NCBI GenBank assembly: GCA_965214375.1
Contig: OZ243947.1
Coordinates: 2,728,001-2,792,000, forward strand
DNA from: Endobugula sp965214375
GTDB taxonomy: Bacteria; Pseudomonadota; Gammaproteobacteria; Pseudomonadales; Cellvibrionaceae
DNA: 64,000 bases
Direction: 5' to 3'
The position numbers and the translations under genes were made by a program. Shown piece by piece: positions 46,759 to 56,482 of this stretch. The notes below the pieces were generated by a model that was not told where the DNA came from, searched no databases, and saw nothing but the letters and a program-made list of their open reading frames with translations. The first letter of the stretch is position 1; every line of letters starts with the position of its first letter.

Positions 46759-47652
46759 ATGACTTCATGCGTATCGGTGGCACAGGCGGTTGCTGCAACG
46801 TCCAAACAACTGGCCGAAGTGGATGTCTTTTTTGGGCATGGTACAGATAATGCGCAGGATGAAGCGCTGTGGCTGGTCCTAAATACTGCCGGCATTTCGT
46901 TTGCTGGCGATGAATCCGTTTTACAAGCCCCTCTGAGTGACCAGCACTGGCAAAAAATACAGCAACTGACAGAGCGACGTAGCAATGAGCGTCTACCGTT
47001 AGCCTACCTATTGGGTGAAGCCTGGTTTTGTGGATACCCCTTTGTGGTTAATCCTTCTGTATTGATACCGCGTTCTCCGATTGCCGAATTGATTCAACAG
47101 CAATTTTATCCTTGGTTGAGAGTGCCTCCTGCTACGGTTTTGGATATGTGCACGGGAGGAGGGTGTATTGGTATTGCCACCGCGCTGCAGCTGCCCGGAA
47201 CAATTGTAGACCTTGTTGATATTTCCTATGAGGCATTGCAGGTTGCGCGTGATAATATTTTTCGACATCACGTACATCGGCGTGTGCATACCATAGAGTC
47301 TGACTTGTTTGCTGCGTTACAGGGCAAGGCTTACGATTTGATTATTGCCAATCCTCCTTATGTGGATGAGAGCGACCTTGCCAGTATGCCCGCTGAGTAT
47401 CAGGCAGAACCTGCGATTGCACTGGGTTCTGGTGATGATGGTTTGGATATCACCCGTCGTTTACTGGTTGATGCGCCTCATTATTTAACAGGGCAGGGAA
47501 TAATGATTGTTGAGGTGGGTAATAGTTGGATCAATCTTGAACGTGCTTTCCCTAGAGTACCCTTCCTATGGTTGGAATTTGAATCGGGTGGGCACGGCGT
47601 GTTTGTGATCACTAAAAGCGAATTACAGCAGTATCGCGCAGAGTTTGTTTAA
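46759..47652 (+). CDS. prmB: ribosomal protein uL3 N5-glutamine methyltransferase
   Basis: PrmB methylates Gln150 of ribosomal protein uL3. The 297-residue protein has SAM motif I (VLDMCTGGGCIGIATA) and the methyltransferase signature NPPYVDESDL, plus the N-terminal PLAYLLGEAWFCGYPF used for substrate recognition in the HemK/PrmB group. PrmB rather than PrmC is inferred from its place beside aroC. Ends 171 bp before aroC; a fold-back repeat fills that gap. Confidence 0.92.
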   Translation: MTSCVSVAQAVAATSKQLAEVDVFFGHGTDNAQDEALWLVLNTAGISFAGDESVLQAPLSDQHWQKIQQLTERRSNERLPLAYLLGEAWFCGYPFVVNPSVLIPRSPIAELIQQQFYPWLRVPPATVLDMCTGGGCIGIATALQLPGTIVDLVDISYEALQVARDNIFRHHVHRRVHTIESDLFAALQGKAYDLIIANPPYVDESDLASMPAEYQAEPAIALGSGDDGLDITRRLLVDAPHYLTGQGIMIVEVGNSWINLERAFPRVPFLWLEFESGGHGVFVITKSELQQYRAEFV

Positions 47653-47685
47653 ATCCCGTATAATCGGCTTTTTAATTTTATTGAT

Positions 47686-47799
47686 GTATTTGCTCACCGA
47701 TAATTACTACCAAGATACGCCGTAAATACATCCATGTATGCTCGGTCGCCGCGTCCCTGCGGCTCACGATATTGGATAGCAATATCGGTGAGCATATAC
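47686..47799. repeat. fold-back repeat element upstream of aroC
   Basis: Terminal inverted repeats (GTATTTGCTCACCGATA at 47686-47702 against the complement of 47783-47799) share a perfect 12-bp core. Inside are two more hairpins: ATACAT-cc-ATGTAT (47727-47740) and GCCGC-gtccct-GCGGC (47748-47763). The layout looks like a short non-autonomous mobile or RNA-structured repeat placed in the aroC leader. It resembles repeats seen in related genomes, from memory only. Confidence 0.6.
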
Positions 47800-47823
47800 G
47801 CCAAATTTAATAATGAGTCATAT

Positions 47824-48912
47824 ATGTCAGGTAACAGTTTCGGAAAATTATTTACAGTCACTACTTTTGGTGAAAGCCATGGTCTGGCATTGGGCGCTAT
47901 TGTTGATGGTTGTCCTCCGGGTCTGGAATTAACAGAGGCCGATTTGCAGATTGATTTGGATCGTCGTCGTCCAGGTAAAAGTCGCTATGAAACGCAGCGT
48001 AAAGAACCGGATCAAGTCAAAATATTATCGGGTACTTTTGAGGGCAAAACCACGGGAACCCCTATTGGTCTGTTGATTGAAAATGTCGACCAACGTTCCA
48101 AAGATTACGGCAATATCAAAGATCAATTTCGTCCGGCTCATGCAGATTACACCTATATCCAAAAATACGGTGTACGTGATTACCGTGGTGGTGGTCGTTC
48201 GTCAGCACGTGAAACGGCTATGCGCGTTGCTGCAGGCGCCATTGCCAAAAAATATTTACGGGAGCAATGCGGTATTCAGGTGCGTGGTTATCTTTCGCAG
48301 TTGGGACCAATCAGTGTTGAACAGTTTGATTGGGATGAAGTGGAAAATAACCCTTTCTTTTGTCCTGATGCTGCCAAGGTATCAGAGATGGAAGAGTATA
48401 TGAAGCAACTGAAGGGTAACTCTATAGGTGCGCGTATCTCTGTCGTGGCAACAGGCATGATTCCCGGGTTAGGAGAGCCTATTTTTGATCGTTTGGACGC
48501 CGATCTGGCTCATGGCTTAATGAGTATTAATGCGGTCAAAGGCGTTGAAATTGGTGCGGGTTTTGAGTCTGTGACCCAAAAAGGCACTGAACACCGTGAT
48601 GAAATAACGACAGAGGGATTTTTGTCGAATAATGCGGGGGGTGTCTTGGGTGGTATTTCTACCGGGCAGGATTTAATTGCTCACCTTGCGTTGAAGCCGA
48701 CGTCCAGTTTGCGTATTCGTGGGCGCAGTATTGATATTCATGGCAACCCTATTGAAGTGACTACCAAGGGGCGTCATGATCCTTGTGTGGGTATTCGTGC
48801 AACACCGATTGCTGAAGCAATGATGGCACTGGTGTTAATGGATCACTTATTACGTCATCGTGCTCAAAATGGTAATGTTGAACATTCTGTGCCCATTATT
48901 CCTTCGGCATGA
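47824..48912 (+). CDS. aroC: chorismate synthase
   Basis: Last step of the shikimate pathway: EPSP to chorismate, FMN-dependent. The 362-residue protein starts MSGNSFGKLFTVTTFGESHG (the family N-terminal signature); RRPGKSRYETQRKEPD follows, and VGIRATPIAEAM near the C-terminus is conserved. The ATG at 47824 is chosen over an upstream in-frame extension that lies within the repeat element. The last 4 bp overlap the MFS gene start (ATGA). Confidence 0.96.
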   Translation: MSGNSFGKLFTVTTFGESHGLALGAIVDGCPPGLELTEADLQIDLDRRRPGKSRYETQRKEPDQVKILSGTFEGKTTGTPIGLLIENVDQRSKDYGNIKDQFRPAHADYTYIQKYGVRDYRGGGRSSARETAMRVAAGAIAKKYLREQCGIQVRGYLSQLGPISVEQFDWDEVENNPFFCPDAAKVSEMEEYMKQLKGNSIGARISVVATGMIPGLGEPIFDRLDADLAHGLMSINAVKGVEIGAGFESVTQKGTEHRDEITTEGFLSNNAGGVLGGISTGQDLIAHLALKPTSSLRIRGRSIDIHGNPIEVTTKGRHDPCVGIRATPIAEAMMALVLMDHLLRHRAQNGNVEHSVPIIPSA

Positions 48913-50063
48913 TCGTTGTTCCTTATATCCCCTACTGGCGGTTGTCAGCCTTTTACTTTTTTTATTTTGCTCTCGTTGGTGCTTTAAACCCTTATTTTGG
49001 CTTGTATCTCTCTGATATAGGTTTTACTGCCTATGCGATTGGGTTGGTGAATGCAGTATTGATGGGAACAAAGATCGTCGCTCCCAATGTCTGGGGTTGG
49101 TTATGTGACTATACGGGCAAACGTCTACAGATTATTACGGCGGGTAGTTTTTTAGCACTTGTGTTCTTTTCTGGTTTGTTTTTTTGGCAAACATTAGCGC
49201 CAATATTATTGGTGACATTTCTTTATAGCTTTTTCTGGAATGCAGTTATTTCTCAATTCGATACGGTCACTATTCAATACTTGAAAACTAATAGTGATCG
49301 TTATAGTCATGTGCGTTTATGGGGTTCTATCGGTTTTATTATTTCTGTAGTGATACTTGGAGGATTGTTTGATTTTTTTTCTATCCAGTATTTAATACCC
49401 ATTGCATGGGTTTTGTTGCTGTTAATCTGGTTAAGCTGCTGTAGTGTGAAAGATCCTGGCAAACCTGCTGCTGTCGCGGACGTAAGGCATTGGTGGCAGT
49501 TATTGCGTCGTCGTTCGGTCATTGCCTTTTTAATTGCCGCTTTTTTGTTGCAGCTCAGTTTTGGCGCTTATTACACATTTTTTAGTTTATATCTTGAACT
49601 CTATCATTATTCACGTACGACAATAGGTTTACTGTGGGCGGTAGGTGTTCTCGCTGAAGTAGTTTTGTTTTTAAAAATGCATCGTGTCATGTCACAATTG
49701 GGTGTTGAAAAACTTTTTTTCTGGAGTTTGTTGTTGACTGGAATACGTTGGTTAATGCTTGCATTTTTTCCTGAATGCCCGGCTCTGATTCTGGTTTCTC
49801 AGCTAATTCACGCGTTAAGCTTTGGTGCGGCTCATGCTGCCTGTATTGAGCTAATCAGGCAATACTTTAAAGGTTGTCACGCAGGACAGGGGAATGCCTT
49901 GTATAGTTCGATGACTTTTGGTGTTGGTGGTGCGTTAGGTGCCATCGGTAGTAGTTTATTGTGGGAAATATCGCCGCCGTGGCTATTCATTTGTGGTGCA
50001 ATTGTTGTTTTTATTGCAGCAGTAGTGGTGCGTATTTACCTTTGTAAAAATATTTTTAGCTAA
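48909..50063 (+). CDS. MFS transporter, HcaT-like (MFS_1_like)
   Basis: A 384-residue membrane protein with about 12 helices. It starts with YIPYWRLSAFYFFYFALVGALNPYFGLYL, typical of the HcaT/3-phenylpropionate permease-like group, and has the loop motif LWGSIGFIISV. The natural substrate of chromosomal members next to aroC is not known. Its ATG overlaps the aroC TGA, so it is co-translated. The next gene (BarA remnant) is convergent. Confidence 0.85.
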   Translation: MIVVPYIPYWRLSAFYFFYFALVGALNPYFGLYLSDIGFTAYAIGLVNAVLMGTKIVAPNVWGWLCDYTGKRLQIITAGSFLALVFFSGLFFWQTLAPILLVTFLYSFFWNAVISQFDTVTIQYLKTNSDRYSHVRLWGSIGFIISVVILGGLFDFFSIQYLIPIAWVLLLLIWLSCCSVKDPGKPAAVADVRHWWQLLRRRSVIAFLIAAFLLQLSFGAYYTFFSLYLELYHYSRTTIGLLWAVGVLAEVVLFLKMHRVMSQLGVEKLFFWSLLLTGIRWLMLAFFPECPALILVSQLIHALSFGAAHAACIELIRQYFKGCHAGQGNALYSSMTFGVGGALGAIGSSLLWEISPPWLFICGAIVVFIAAVVVRIYLCKNIFS

Positions 50064-50150
50064 TTACTGTGTTCATTTTTGGTATATTCTTTATGTAAGC
50101 CGATTTCCCTTGAACGATATTGATAATGTGTTGGAAAATCCCCCCCAAAA

Positions 50151-51247
50151 CTAATCGCTAAAGATGATTTCTATATCATGTTCTTCATGCCAGTGGAGTA
50201 GATCAGATATTCTTTGCTTTAGTATTTCAACCGCTTTTTCTATCTCTACTTTTTCCGCGGAGCTTATAATGGTTTTTTCGGTTTCAGATAGGCACTGATG
50301 TTGTAATAAACGTTCCAGCTTTTGATTGGCTGCTTGTAGTTCTGGTGTTCCACAATAAGCACTTCCACCATAGAGTTTATGGTTTAATTGGTATAGCTTT
50401 TTCCATGCTTGTGATTCGTAAAGTGCGGTAACTTTTTCTTCTTCTTCCTGTAGCATGTTGATGAGTAATGCCAGCATATCTTTAGCGAGTTTTTTGTTAT
50501 GATTACTGCGCTCAAGAGACATTTTTATATCAACAACTTTTCGAATCTTGTGCGTATTGCTGTTTAGGAGTTGATGAGCTTTGTTGGGTATCGGGGTTCT
50601 TTTTAAGTCTTCTTGTCCCCATTGTTTCCACTGTGTCACGATAGATTTTAACTGGTCTACATTAATAGGCTTGCTGAGATAAGCATCAAATCCATGTGAC
50701 AGAGTGTGCACTTTCATGGTGTCAGTATTGTGTGCACTGGTAGCAATAATCGGCGTGCGTTGCGTTTTTTCTGTGGAAGATTCAAAGTTGCGTATTTTTT
50801 TGTGGCATCAATGCCATTCATGCCATCCATTTCTATATCCATGAGTATGATATCGGGCTGATGCTCTAAAAATGCAGTAAATGCTTCATCACCATTATTT
50901 GCTTTAGTGATTACTACGCTTTCACCTTGCAAGTGTTGTTCAATAATTAACAGATTTGCAGGGTTGTCATCAACCGTCAGTAGTGTAATGTGATCGCCTT
51001 TTTTGTGTGGGGCCTTTTCTGTTTTTATCCGGTTAGGGCGTGCTTTATATTGTTGGTAAATAGTATAAATGAGTAGAAATAGTAAATTAAATATGCTGGT
51101 AATTGCGACAATTTGCCAGAAAAAACGATTCAGGTCTTCACTATCATTGAATATTGTTGATGCAAAATAGTATGTGAGCATGCTAAAGCACAGGCTGCTG
51201 AAGACAAATATCAGGAATGCGAAGAAGTGTCTTTTGAATGGGATCAT
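50151..51247 (-). pseudogene. barA: BarA/GacS-like protein without kinase core, frameshifted
   Basis: The reading frame from the ATG at 51247 encodes two membrane helices (about 7-28 and 41-64) followed directly by a receiver domain (VDDNPANLL, phosphoacceptor Asp137 in LMDIEMDGMNG). In a run of seven A (50799-50805 region) one A is missing; restoring it continues as IRNFESSTEKTQRTPIIATSAHNTDTMK, and the rest reads on to the stop at 50151. The second part ends with an Hpt domain (LNHKLYGGSAYCG; His113 counted from 50717). HAMP, HisKA and HATPase domains of GacS are wholly absent. BarA/GacS normally phosphorylates UvrY/GacA to control CsrA. The position next to cysM-relA supports the identity. 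Confidence 0.75.
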
Positions 51248-51352
51248 GAGGCAGTCCTGATGCTGGTGCTTTAGTGTTCGTTTAAGGTGCCAGTTTAATA
51301 GAAAGCGAAACGAGGGTAAAATGCCAGCCTTACCTTTTCTGGAGCAGTGGTT

Positions 51353-52252
51353 ATGACAACGAATGGCGAATTTCCTACGATAGAATCTTACGTTGGTAAT
51401 ACACCATTAGTCCGTTTGCAGCGTTTGCCAGGTAATACCAGTAATGTGGTGCTTGCCAAGCTGGAAGGGAATAACCCTGCAGGATCAGTCAAAGATCGCC
51501 CTGCGATGTCAATGATCACTCGGGCGGAACAACGGGGAGAAATTCAGCCCGGTGATACGCTCATCGAAGCGACCAGTGGTAATACCGGTATTGCCTTGGC
51601 AATGGCGGCAGCGATCAAGGGTTACACTATGATCTTGATTATGCCGGACAATGCGACAACAGAACGTAAGCTTGCAATGACGGCTTATGGAGCTCAATTG
51701 ATATTAGTTAGTGCCGAAGAAAGTATGGAGGGAGCTCGTGATCTTGCCAAACAAATGGAGGCTGAAGGTAAAGGTAAAGTGTTAGATCAATTTGGTAATC
51801 ACGATAACCCGATGGCACATATTCATGGTACCGGGCCGGAAATATGGCAGCAAACCAACGGTAAAGTGACTCATTTTGTGAGCTCTATGGGAACCACCGG
51901 CACTATTATGGGCACTTCTGCCTATTTGAAACAAAAAAATCCTGATATTCAGATTATTGGTCTGCAACCTGATGAGGGTGCGAGTATTCCCGGGATTCGC
52001 CGTTGGCCACTAGAATATCTTCCTTCCATATTTGATGCTGCACGCGTTGATCAGGTGGTCAATATGGCACAACAGCGTGCTGAAGAAACCATGCGTGCAT
52101 TGGCGCAACAAGAGGGCATCTTCGCGGGTGTTTCATCCGGAGGGTCAATTGCCGCCGCTCTCGATTTGAATCAGCAGCTAGAGACTGCGATCATTGTGGC
52201 CATTATTTGTGACCGTGGTGATCGCTACTTATCATCGGGCGTTTTTAGTTAA
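51353..52252 (+). CDS. cysM: cysteine synthase B
   Basis: CysM makes cysteine from O-acetylserine and sulfide or thiosulfate, PLP-dependent. The 299-residue protein has the Lys in NPAGSVKDRPA (about residue 42), the substrate loop TSGNTGIALA and the GTTGTIMGT phosphate-binding loop. The ATG at 51353 follows GGAG by eight bases; an in-frame GTG at 51347 is inside the spacer. It is divergent from the BarA remnant. In related genomes rlmD lies between cysM and relA; here the 244-bp gap holds no gene. Confidence 0.94.
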   Translation: MTTNGEFPTIESYVGNTPLVRLQRLPGNTSNVVLAKLEGNNPAGSVKDRPAMSMITRAEQRGEIQPGDTLIEATSGNTGIALAMAAAIKGYTMILIMPDNATTERKLAMTAYGAQLILVSAEESMEGARDLAKQMEAEGKGKVLDQFGNHDNPMAHIHGTGPEIWQQTNGKVTHFVSSMGTTGTIMGTSAYLKQKNPDIQIIGLQPDEGASIPGIRRWPLEYLPSIFDAARVDQVVNMAQQRAEETMRALAQQEGIFAGVSSGGSIAAALDLNQQLETAIIVAIICDRGDRYLSSGVFS

Positions 52253-52496
52253 CGCTTATATATTCATCCTGAAATAATGAGCAAAATAACTTGGGAACTT
52301 ATGGTCAAGTGTGTGGTCTACGTCCCTTGAGGTTTTTCAATATTTGGCTGAAATGCTGGTATTTTGGCTAATGAAAGCTATAGTTTATCGCGTCTGGAAG
52401 TGGGAGCCGGTGTGTTCGGTCAGCGTAATTGAAATGCTTAGTATGGTGTTTGTTAACACTATTTCACACGGTGCTATTGTGGGTCAGTAGGTTATT

Positions 52497-54734
52497 ATGG
52501 TTAAAGTCAGAGAAGATTATCCCTTAACGGATACCGGTGAAGTTGATATCTCTCGATGGGCACAACGTATTGCGACCACCGCGGGCAATAATGAATTTGC
52601 CCAACAACAGCTGATATCTTCTGCAGAGCTGTCTCAGCAGTCAGATAATGCTACGTTTGATGGCGACAATGGTTGGTCAGAGTATTCAAGTAGTTTTCTG
52701 ACGGGGCTGGAAATGGCCGCTATTCTTGCCGAATTGCAGCTAGATCAAGAAGCACTGGTGGCTGCTATCGTTTATCGTGGTGTGCGCGAAAACAAAATTC
52801 CTCTCAAAGATATTACCCAACGCTATGGCGATGAAGTGAGTAAGCTGATTGAAGGTGTGCTCGGTATGGCGGCAATTTCCCACCTGCGTAATGACTCGGA
52901 AGATCAGGTGTTGGGTCAGCAATCGGCAGAACAAACAGAAAATGTACGCAAGATGCTGGTGGCTATGGTTGATGATGTGCGTGTTGCTCTGATTAAGTTG
53001 GCTGAGAGAACCTGTGCCATTCGTGCGGTAAAAGATTCTAGTGATGAGCGTAAGCGTAAAGTGGCGCGTGAAGTTTTTGATATCTACGCTCCTTTGGCGC
53101 ATCGTCTGGGTATCGGGCACATCAAGTGGGAACTTGAGGATTTGGGATTCCGTTATCTTAAGTCGGACGAGTATAAATCCATTGCCAAGCTTTTGGACGA
53201 GAAGCGTCTGGATCGTCAGGAATATATTGACGATATTGTTTCCATTATCGAAACTCAGGTGCAAAAAAATAATATCGATGCGGAGGTATACGGTCGTGCC
53301 AAGCATATTTACAGTATTTGGCGCAAAATGCAGAGGAAGAATATTCGGTTCTCTGAAGTGTATGATATTCGTGCGGTCCGAATTTTGGTGCCTAACACCA
53401 AAGATTGTTACGAAGTATTGGGGATCGTGCATACCTTGTGGCGTAATATTCCCAATGAATTTGATGATTATATTGCTGCTCCTAAAGAGAATGGTTATCG
53501 CTCATTACATACCGCAGTGACGGGTCCTAATAGTCGAGTGATTGAAATACAGATTCGTACTCATGCGATGCATGAAGAAGCTGAATATGGCGTGTGCTCT
53601 CATTGGCGTTATAAAGGTACCGATAGTGATTCAGCCAAAGATAGCTATGAACAAAAAATTGAATGGTTACGTCAGGTGCTTGATTGGCATGAAGAGCTTG
53701 GTGTTGATACATTATCGGATGATTTAAAAGCCAGTGTTGAGCAAGATCGTGTATATTTGTTTACACCAGATGGCCATGTCATTGATTTGCCGCATGGTGC
53801 GACACCACTGGATTTTGCCTATCGTGTTCATACAGAAGTTGGGCATCGTTGTCGTGGTGCAAAAGTGAATGGGCGTATTGTTCCACTTAACTATTTGTTA
53901 AAAACGGGCGATCAAGTTGAGGTATTAACGGGTAAGCAGTCAGTGCCTAGTCGCGACTGGTTGATGGAAAGCCTTGGTTATCTTAATACCAGTCGTGCTC
54001 GTGCCAAAGTCGGAAATTGGTTTGGTCAGCAGGCTCGAGATCATAATATTGCTGAAGGTCGCGCGGTACTGGATAAAGAAATCAAGCGGCTTGCTATTAA
54101 TGACCTTGATTTTGAGGCTCTGTTACGTGAACTCAAACAAAAGGAACTGGACGACCTTTATGCTAGTGTTGGTTCGGGCGATATTACCGTTGAGCAAGTC
54201 TTAAGAGCTGCACAACAACTGATTGAGCCAGAGGTACCCGAACAGGAAGAAATAGATTTTTCTAATAAAAAGGCAGCCACTGCCAATAATGATGTTTACA
54301 TTGATGGCGTAGGTAGTTTGCTGACAAGTATTGCCAACTGTTGTAACCCTCTACCGGGTGATGAGATTACCGGGTATATTACTATGGGTCGGGGTGTCTC
54401 TATCCATCGAAAAGATTGCCGTAATATTTTACAGCTTGCCACCGATGAGCCTGAGCGTATTATTCAGGTAAAATGGGGTGATGCGCCGCAACAGACGTAT
54501 ACGGTCGATATTATCCTAGAAGCGTATGACCGTCAGGGATTGTTGCGTGATGTGACGACCTTATTGGATAATGCGCGTATTAATGTGACGGCATTGCAGA
54601 CATTATCGGATAAAGGACAGCATACGGTATCCATGATTATTACGATTGATATTCGTGATTACACGCATTTAAGTCATATCCTTGGCCGTTTAAATCAGCT
54701 ACCAAATATTGCCTCGGCTCGCAGAAAAAACTAA
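52497..54734 (+). CDS. relA: (p)ppGpp synthetase RelA
   Basis: Ribosome-dependent stringent-response enzyme. The 745-residue protein has a degenerate hydrolase domain (RGVRENKIPLKDI where active HD enzymes have HDxxED), so it is synthetase-only. The synthetase domain (about 235-380, with YDIRAVRILV and APKENGYRSLHTAV) is complete. The TGS domain (VYLFTPDGHVIDLP), the zinc-finger-type CCNPLPGDEITGYIT segment and a C-terminal ACT domain follow. Adjacent mazG is co-transcribed, with 14 bp between. A leader of about 240 bp separates it from cysM. Confidence 0.96.
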   Translation: MVKVREDYPLTDTGEVDISRWAQRIATTAGNNEFAQQQLISSAELSQQSDNATFDGDNGWSEYSSSFLTGLEMAAILAELQLDQEALVAAIVYRGVRENKIPLKDITQRYGDEVSKLIEGVLGMAAISHLRNDSEDQVLGQQSAEQTENVRKMLVAMVDDVRVALIKLAERTCAIRAVKDSSDERKRKVAREVFDIYAPLAHRLGIGHIKWELEDLGFRYLKSDEYKSIAKLLDEKRLDRQEYIDDIVSIIETQVQKNNIDAEVYGRAKHIYSIWRKMQRKNIRFSEVYDIRAVRILVPNTKDCYEVLGIVHTLWRNIPNEFDDYIAAPKENGYRSLHTAVTGPNSRVIEIQIRTHAMHEEAEYGVCSHWRYKGTDSDSAKDSYEQKIEWLRQVLDWHEELGVDTLSDDLKASVEQDRVYLFTPDGHVIDLPHGATPLDFAYRVHTEVGHRCRGAKVNGRIVPLNYLLKTGDQVEVLTGKQSVPSRDWLMESLGYLNTSRARAKVGNWFGQQARDHNIAEGRAVLDKEIKRLAINDLDFEALLRELKQKELDDLYASVGSGDITVEQVLRAAQQLIEPEVPEQEEIDFSNKKAATANNDVYIDGVGSLLTSIANCCNPLPGDEITGYITMGRGVSIHRKDCRNILQLATDEPERIIQVKWGDAPQQTYTVDIILEAYDRQGLLRDVTTLLDNARINVTALQTLSDKGQHTVSMIITIDIRDYTHLSHILGRLNQLPNIASARRKN

Positions 54735-54748
54735 TACACCGCTCTCTT

Positions 54749-55597
54749 ATGCCTGATTATAGTATCGAAGATCTTCTTACCCTGATGGAGCGATTGCGTG
54801 AACCTGTATACGGCTGCCCTTGGGATCAAGTGCAAACTTATCAAACTATCGCACCGTCGACGTTAGAGGAGGCCTATGAAGTGGTGGATGCCATTGAAAA
54901 AGAAGACTATCAGCAGCTTAAGGAAGAGCTTGGCGACTTTCTCTTTCAGGTAATTTTTTACAGCCAGTTGGGTAGAGAAGAGAAAAAGTTTACCTTTAAT
55001 GAGATTGTTTCTGATGTGGTCCATAAGCTCATTCGCCGGCACCCGCATGTGTTTCCTCAAGGTACGCTAGACAGCCGTATAACGCCAGATGTTGCGCCAG
55101 AAGAACGTGCTGCTAGTGATGCCAGTATTAAGGTATCTTGGGAAGCCATTAAAAAACGCGAGCGTGTGAGTAAGGGCTATGACAGCATTCTTGATGATAT
55201 TCCGCTTAATTTTCCGGCCTTGGTTCGAGCCATAAAATTACAAAAACGTGCGGCATTATCAGGCTTTGATTGGCAGCACATTAATGGTGTTTACGATAAA
55301 ATTCAGGAAGAAATTGATGAATTGAAACAGGCGCAAGAGGCCGCCGATAAGCAGGCAATAGAGGAAGAGTTGGGGGACTTGTTATTTACCGTTGTCAATT
55401 TATCCCGGCATGTAAACGTTGATGCCGAAACGGCGCTCAGGCGCGCCAGCCATAAATTTGAGCAGCTTTTTCGCAGTGTTGAAAGCCATGCAGCAGCAGA
55501 GAAGGTTGATTTGGCAAGTCTGGATGAGAGTGAACTAGACGTTCTCTGGCAAATGGCAAAAAATAGTCTAAAGTCGATAAATAAATTATCTGATTAA
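54749..55597 (+). CDS. mazG: nucleoside triphosphate pyrophosphohydrolase MazG
   Basis: MazG hydrolyses NTPs/dNTPs and helps limit ppGpp effects. The 282-residue tandem protein has two helical MazG repeats, each with the acidic metal-binding pattern: LEEAYEVVDAIEKED...KEELGDFLFQVIF and EEIDELKQAQEAAD...EEELGDLLFTVV. It follows relA by 14 bp, the usual order, suggesting joint regulation of stringent signalling. Confidence 0.94.
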   Translation: MPDYSIEDLLTLMERLREPVYGCPWDQVQTYQTIAPSTLEEAYEVVDAIEKEDYQQLKEELGDFLFQVIFYSQLGREEKKFTFNEIVSDVVHKLIRRHPHVFPQGTLDSRITPDVAPEERAASDASIKVSWEAIKKRERVSKGYDSILDDIPLNFPALVRAIKLQKRAALSGFDWQHINGVYDKIQEEIDELKQAQEAADKQAIEEELGDLLFTVVNLSRHVNVDAETALRRASHKFEQLFRSVESHAAAEKVDLASLDESELDVLWQMAKNSLKSINKLSD

Positions 55598-55661
55598 TGC
55601 TAGAATGTGTTCTAAGATAACATATTCAACTACTTATTATAAAAGATAGGAGCGCTTCTCA

Positions 55662-56315
55662 GTGCGAGTAATATTATTAGGTGCCCCAGGTGCCGGCAAA
55701 GGTACACAAGCGAAATTTATTACCGAAGCATTTGGTATTACTCAGATATCTACAGGTGACATGCTGCGTGCGGCTGTTGGTGCGGGTACTGAGCTGGGTT
55801 TAAAGGTGAAAGATGTGATGGCTTCCGGTGGTTTGGTTGCGGACGATATTATTATTGCACTGATTAAAGAGCGAATTAAGCAGCCCGATTGTTCTCAGGG
55901 CTTTTTGTTTGATGGTTTTCCGCGAACCATTCCTCAGGCAGAAGCATTGAAAGATGCTGGTGTCGCTATTGATCATGTTGTTGAAATTCATGTTGATGAT
56001 GAAGAAATTGTTGCACGCTTAAGTGGTCGTCGAGTGCATCTTGACTCCGGTCGTGTTTACCATATTGAGCATAATCCTCCGGTAAAGGAAGGGGTTGATG
56101 ATGTGACGGGTGAGTCATTGATTCAGCGTGAAGATGACCAAGAAGAAACCGTACGTAAACGCCTTGATGTTTATCATCAACAAACAGAACCCTTGGTAAA
56201 TTTTTATCAATCTCTTGAAGAACAAGCTAACGCACCTGCACCAGCGTATGTAAAAGTAAATGGTGTTGGCTCTGTTGAACAAATAAAAACACAGTTGTTT
56301 TCATCTTTGAAATAA
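55662..56315 (+). CDS. adk: adenylate kinase
   Basis: Interconverts ATP + AMP and 2 ADP. The 217-residue protein is the long form. P-loop GAPGAGKGT at residues 7-15, AMP-binding STGDMLRAA, and DGFPRTIPQAEAL are present. The LID (SGRRVHLDSGRVYHIEHNPP) lacks the zinc-binding Cys residues, as in E. coli. The start is a GTG at 55662 with a GGAGCG upstream. Downstream an AT-rich hairpin (AAAAAAA-tgc-TTTTTTT) may end the transcript. Confidence 0.96.
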   Translation: MRVILLGAPGAGKGTQAKFITEAFGITQISTGDMLRAAVGAGTELGLKVKDVMASGGLVADDIIIALIKERIKQPDCSQGFLFDGFPRTIPQAEALKDAGVAIDHVVEIHVDDEEIVARLSGRRVHLDSGRVYHIEHNPPVKEGVDDVTGESLIQREDDQEETVRKRLDVYHQQTEPLVNFYQSLEEQANAPAPAYVKVNGVGSVEQIKTQLFSSLK

Positions 56316-56482
56316 GATTTTTTAATAAAAAAGTCCATTAAAAAGTATTTTTTACGGTTAAATCACAAAAAAATGCTTTTTTTTTGTATTTTTTTCGTGC
56401 AAAACAGGGCAATTTAAAATAGTATTCAGCTCGTCAATATGTTGTTTTCTTAATTTTAATAATAATACCGAGGAGAGAAATC

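Noticed and set aside
51999..52252. Frameshift in cysM C-terminus
   Set aside because: The length and final residues are compatible with CysM, and the PLP-binding and substrate motifs are intact.
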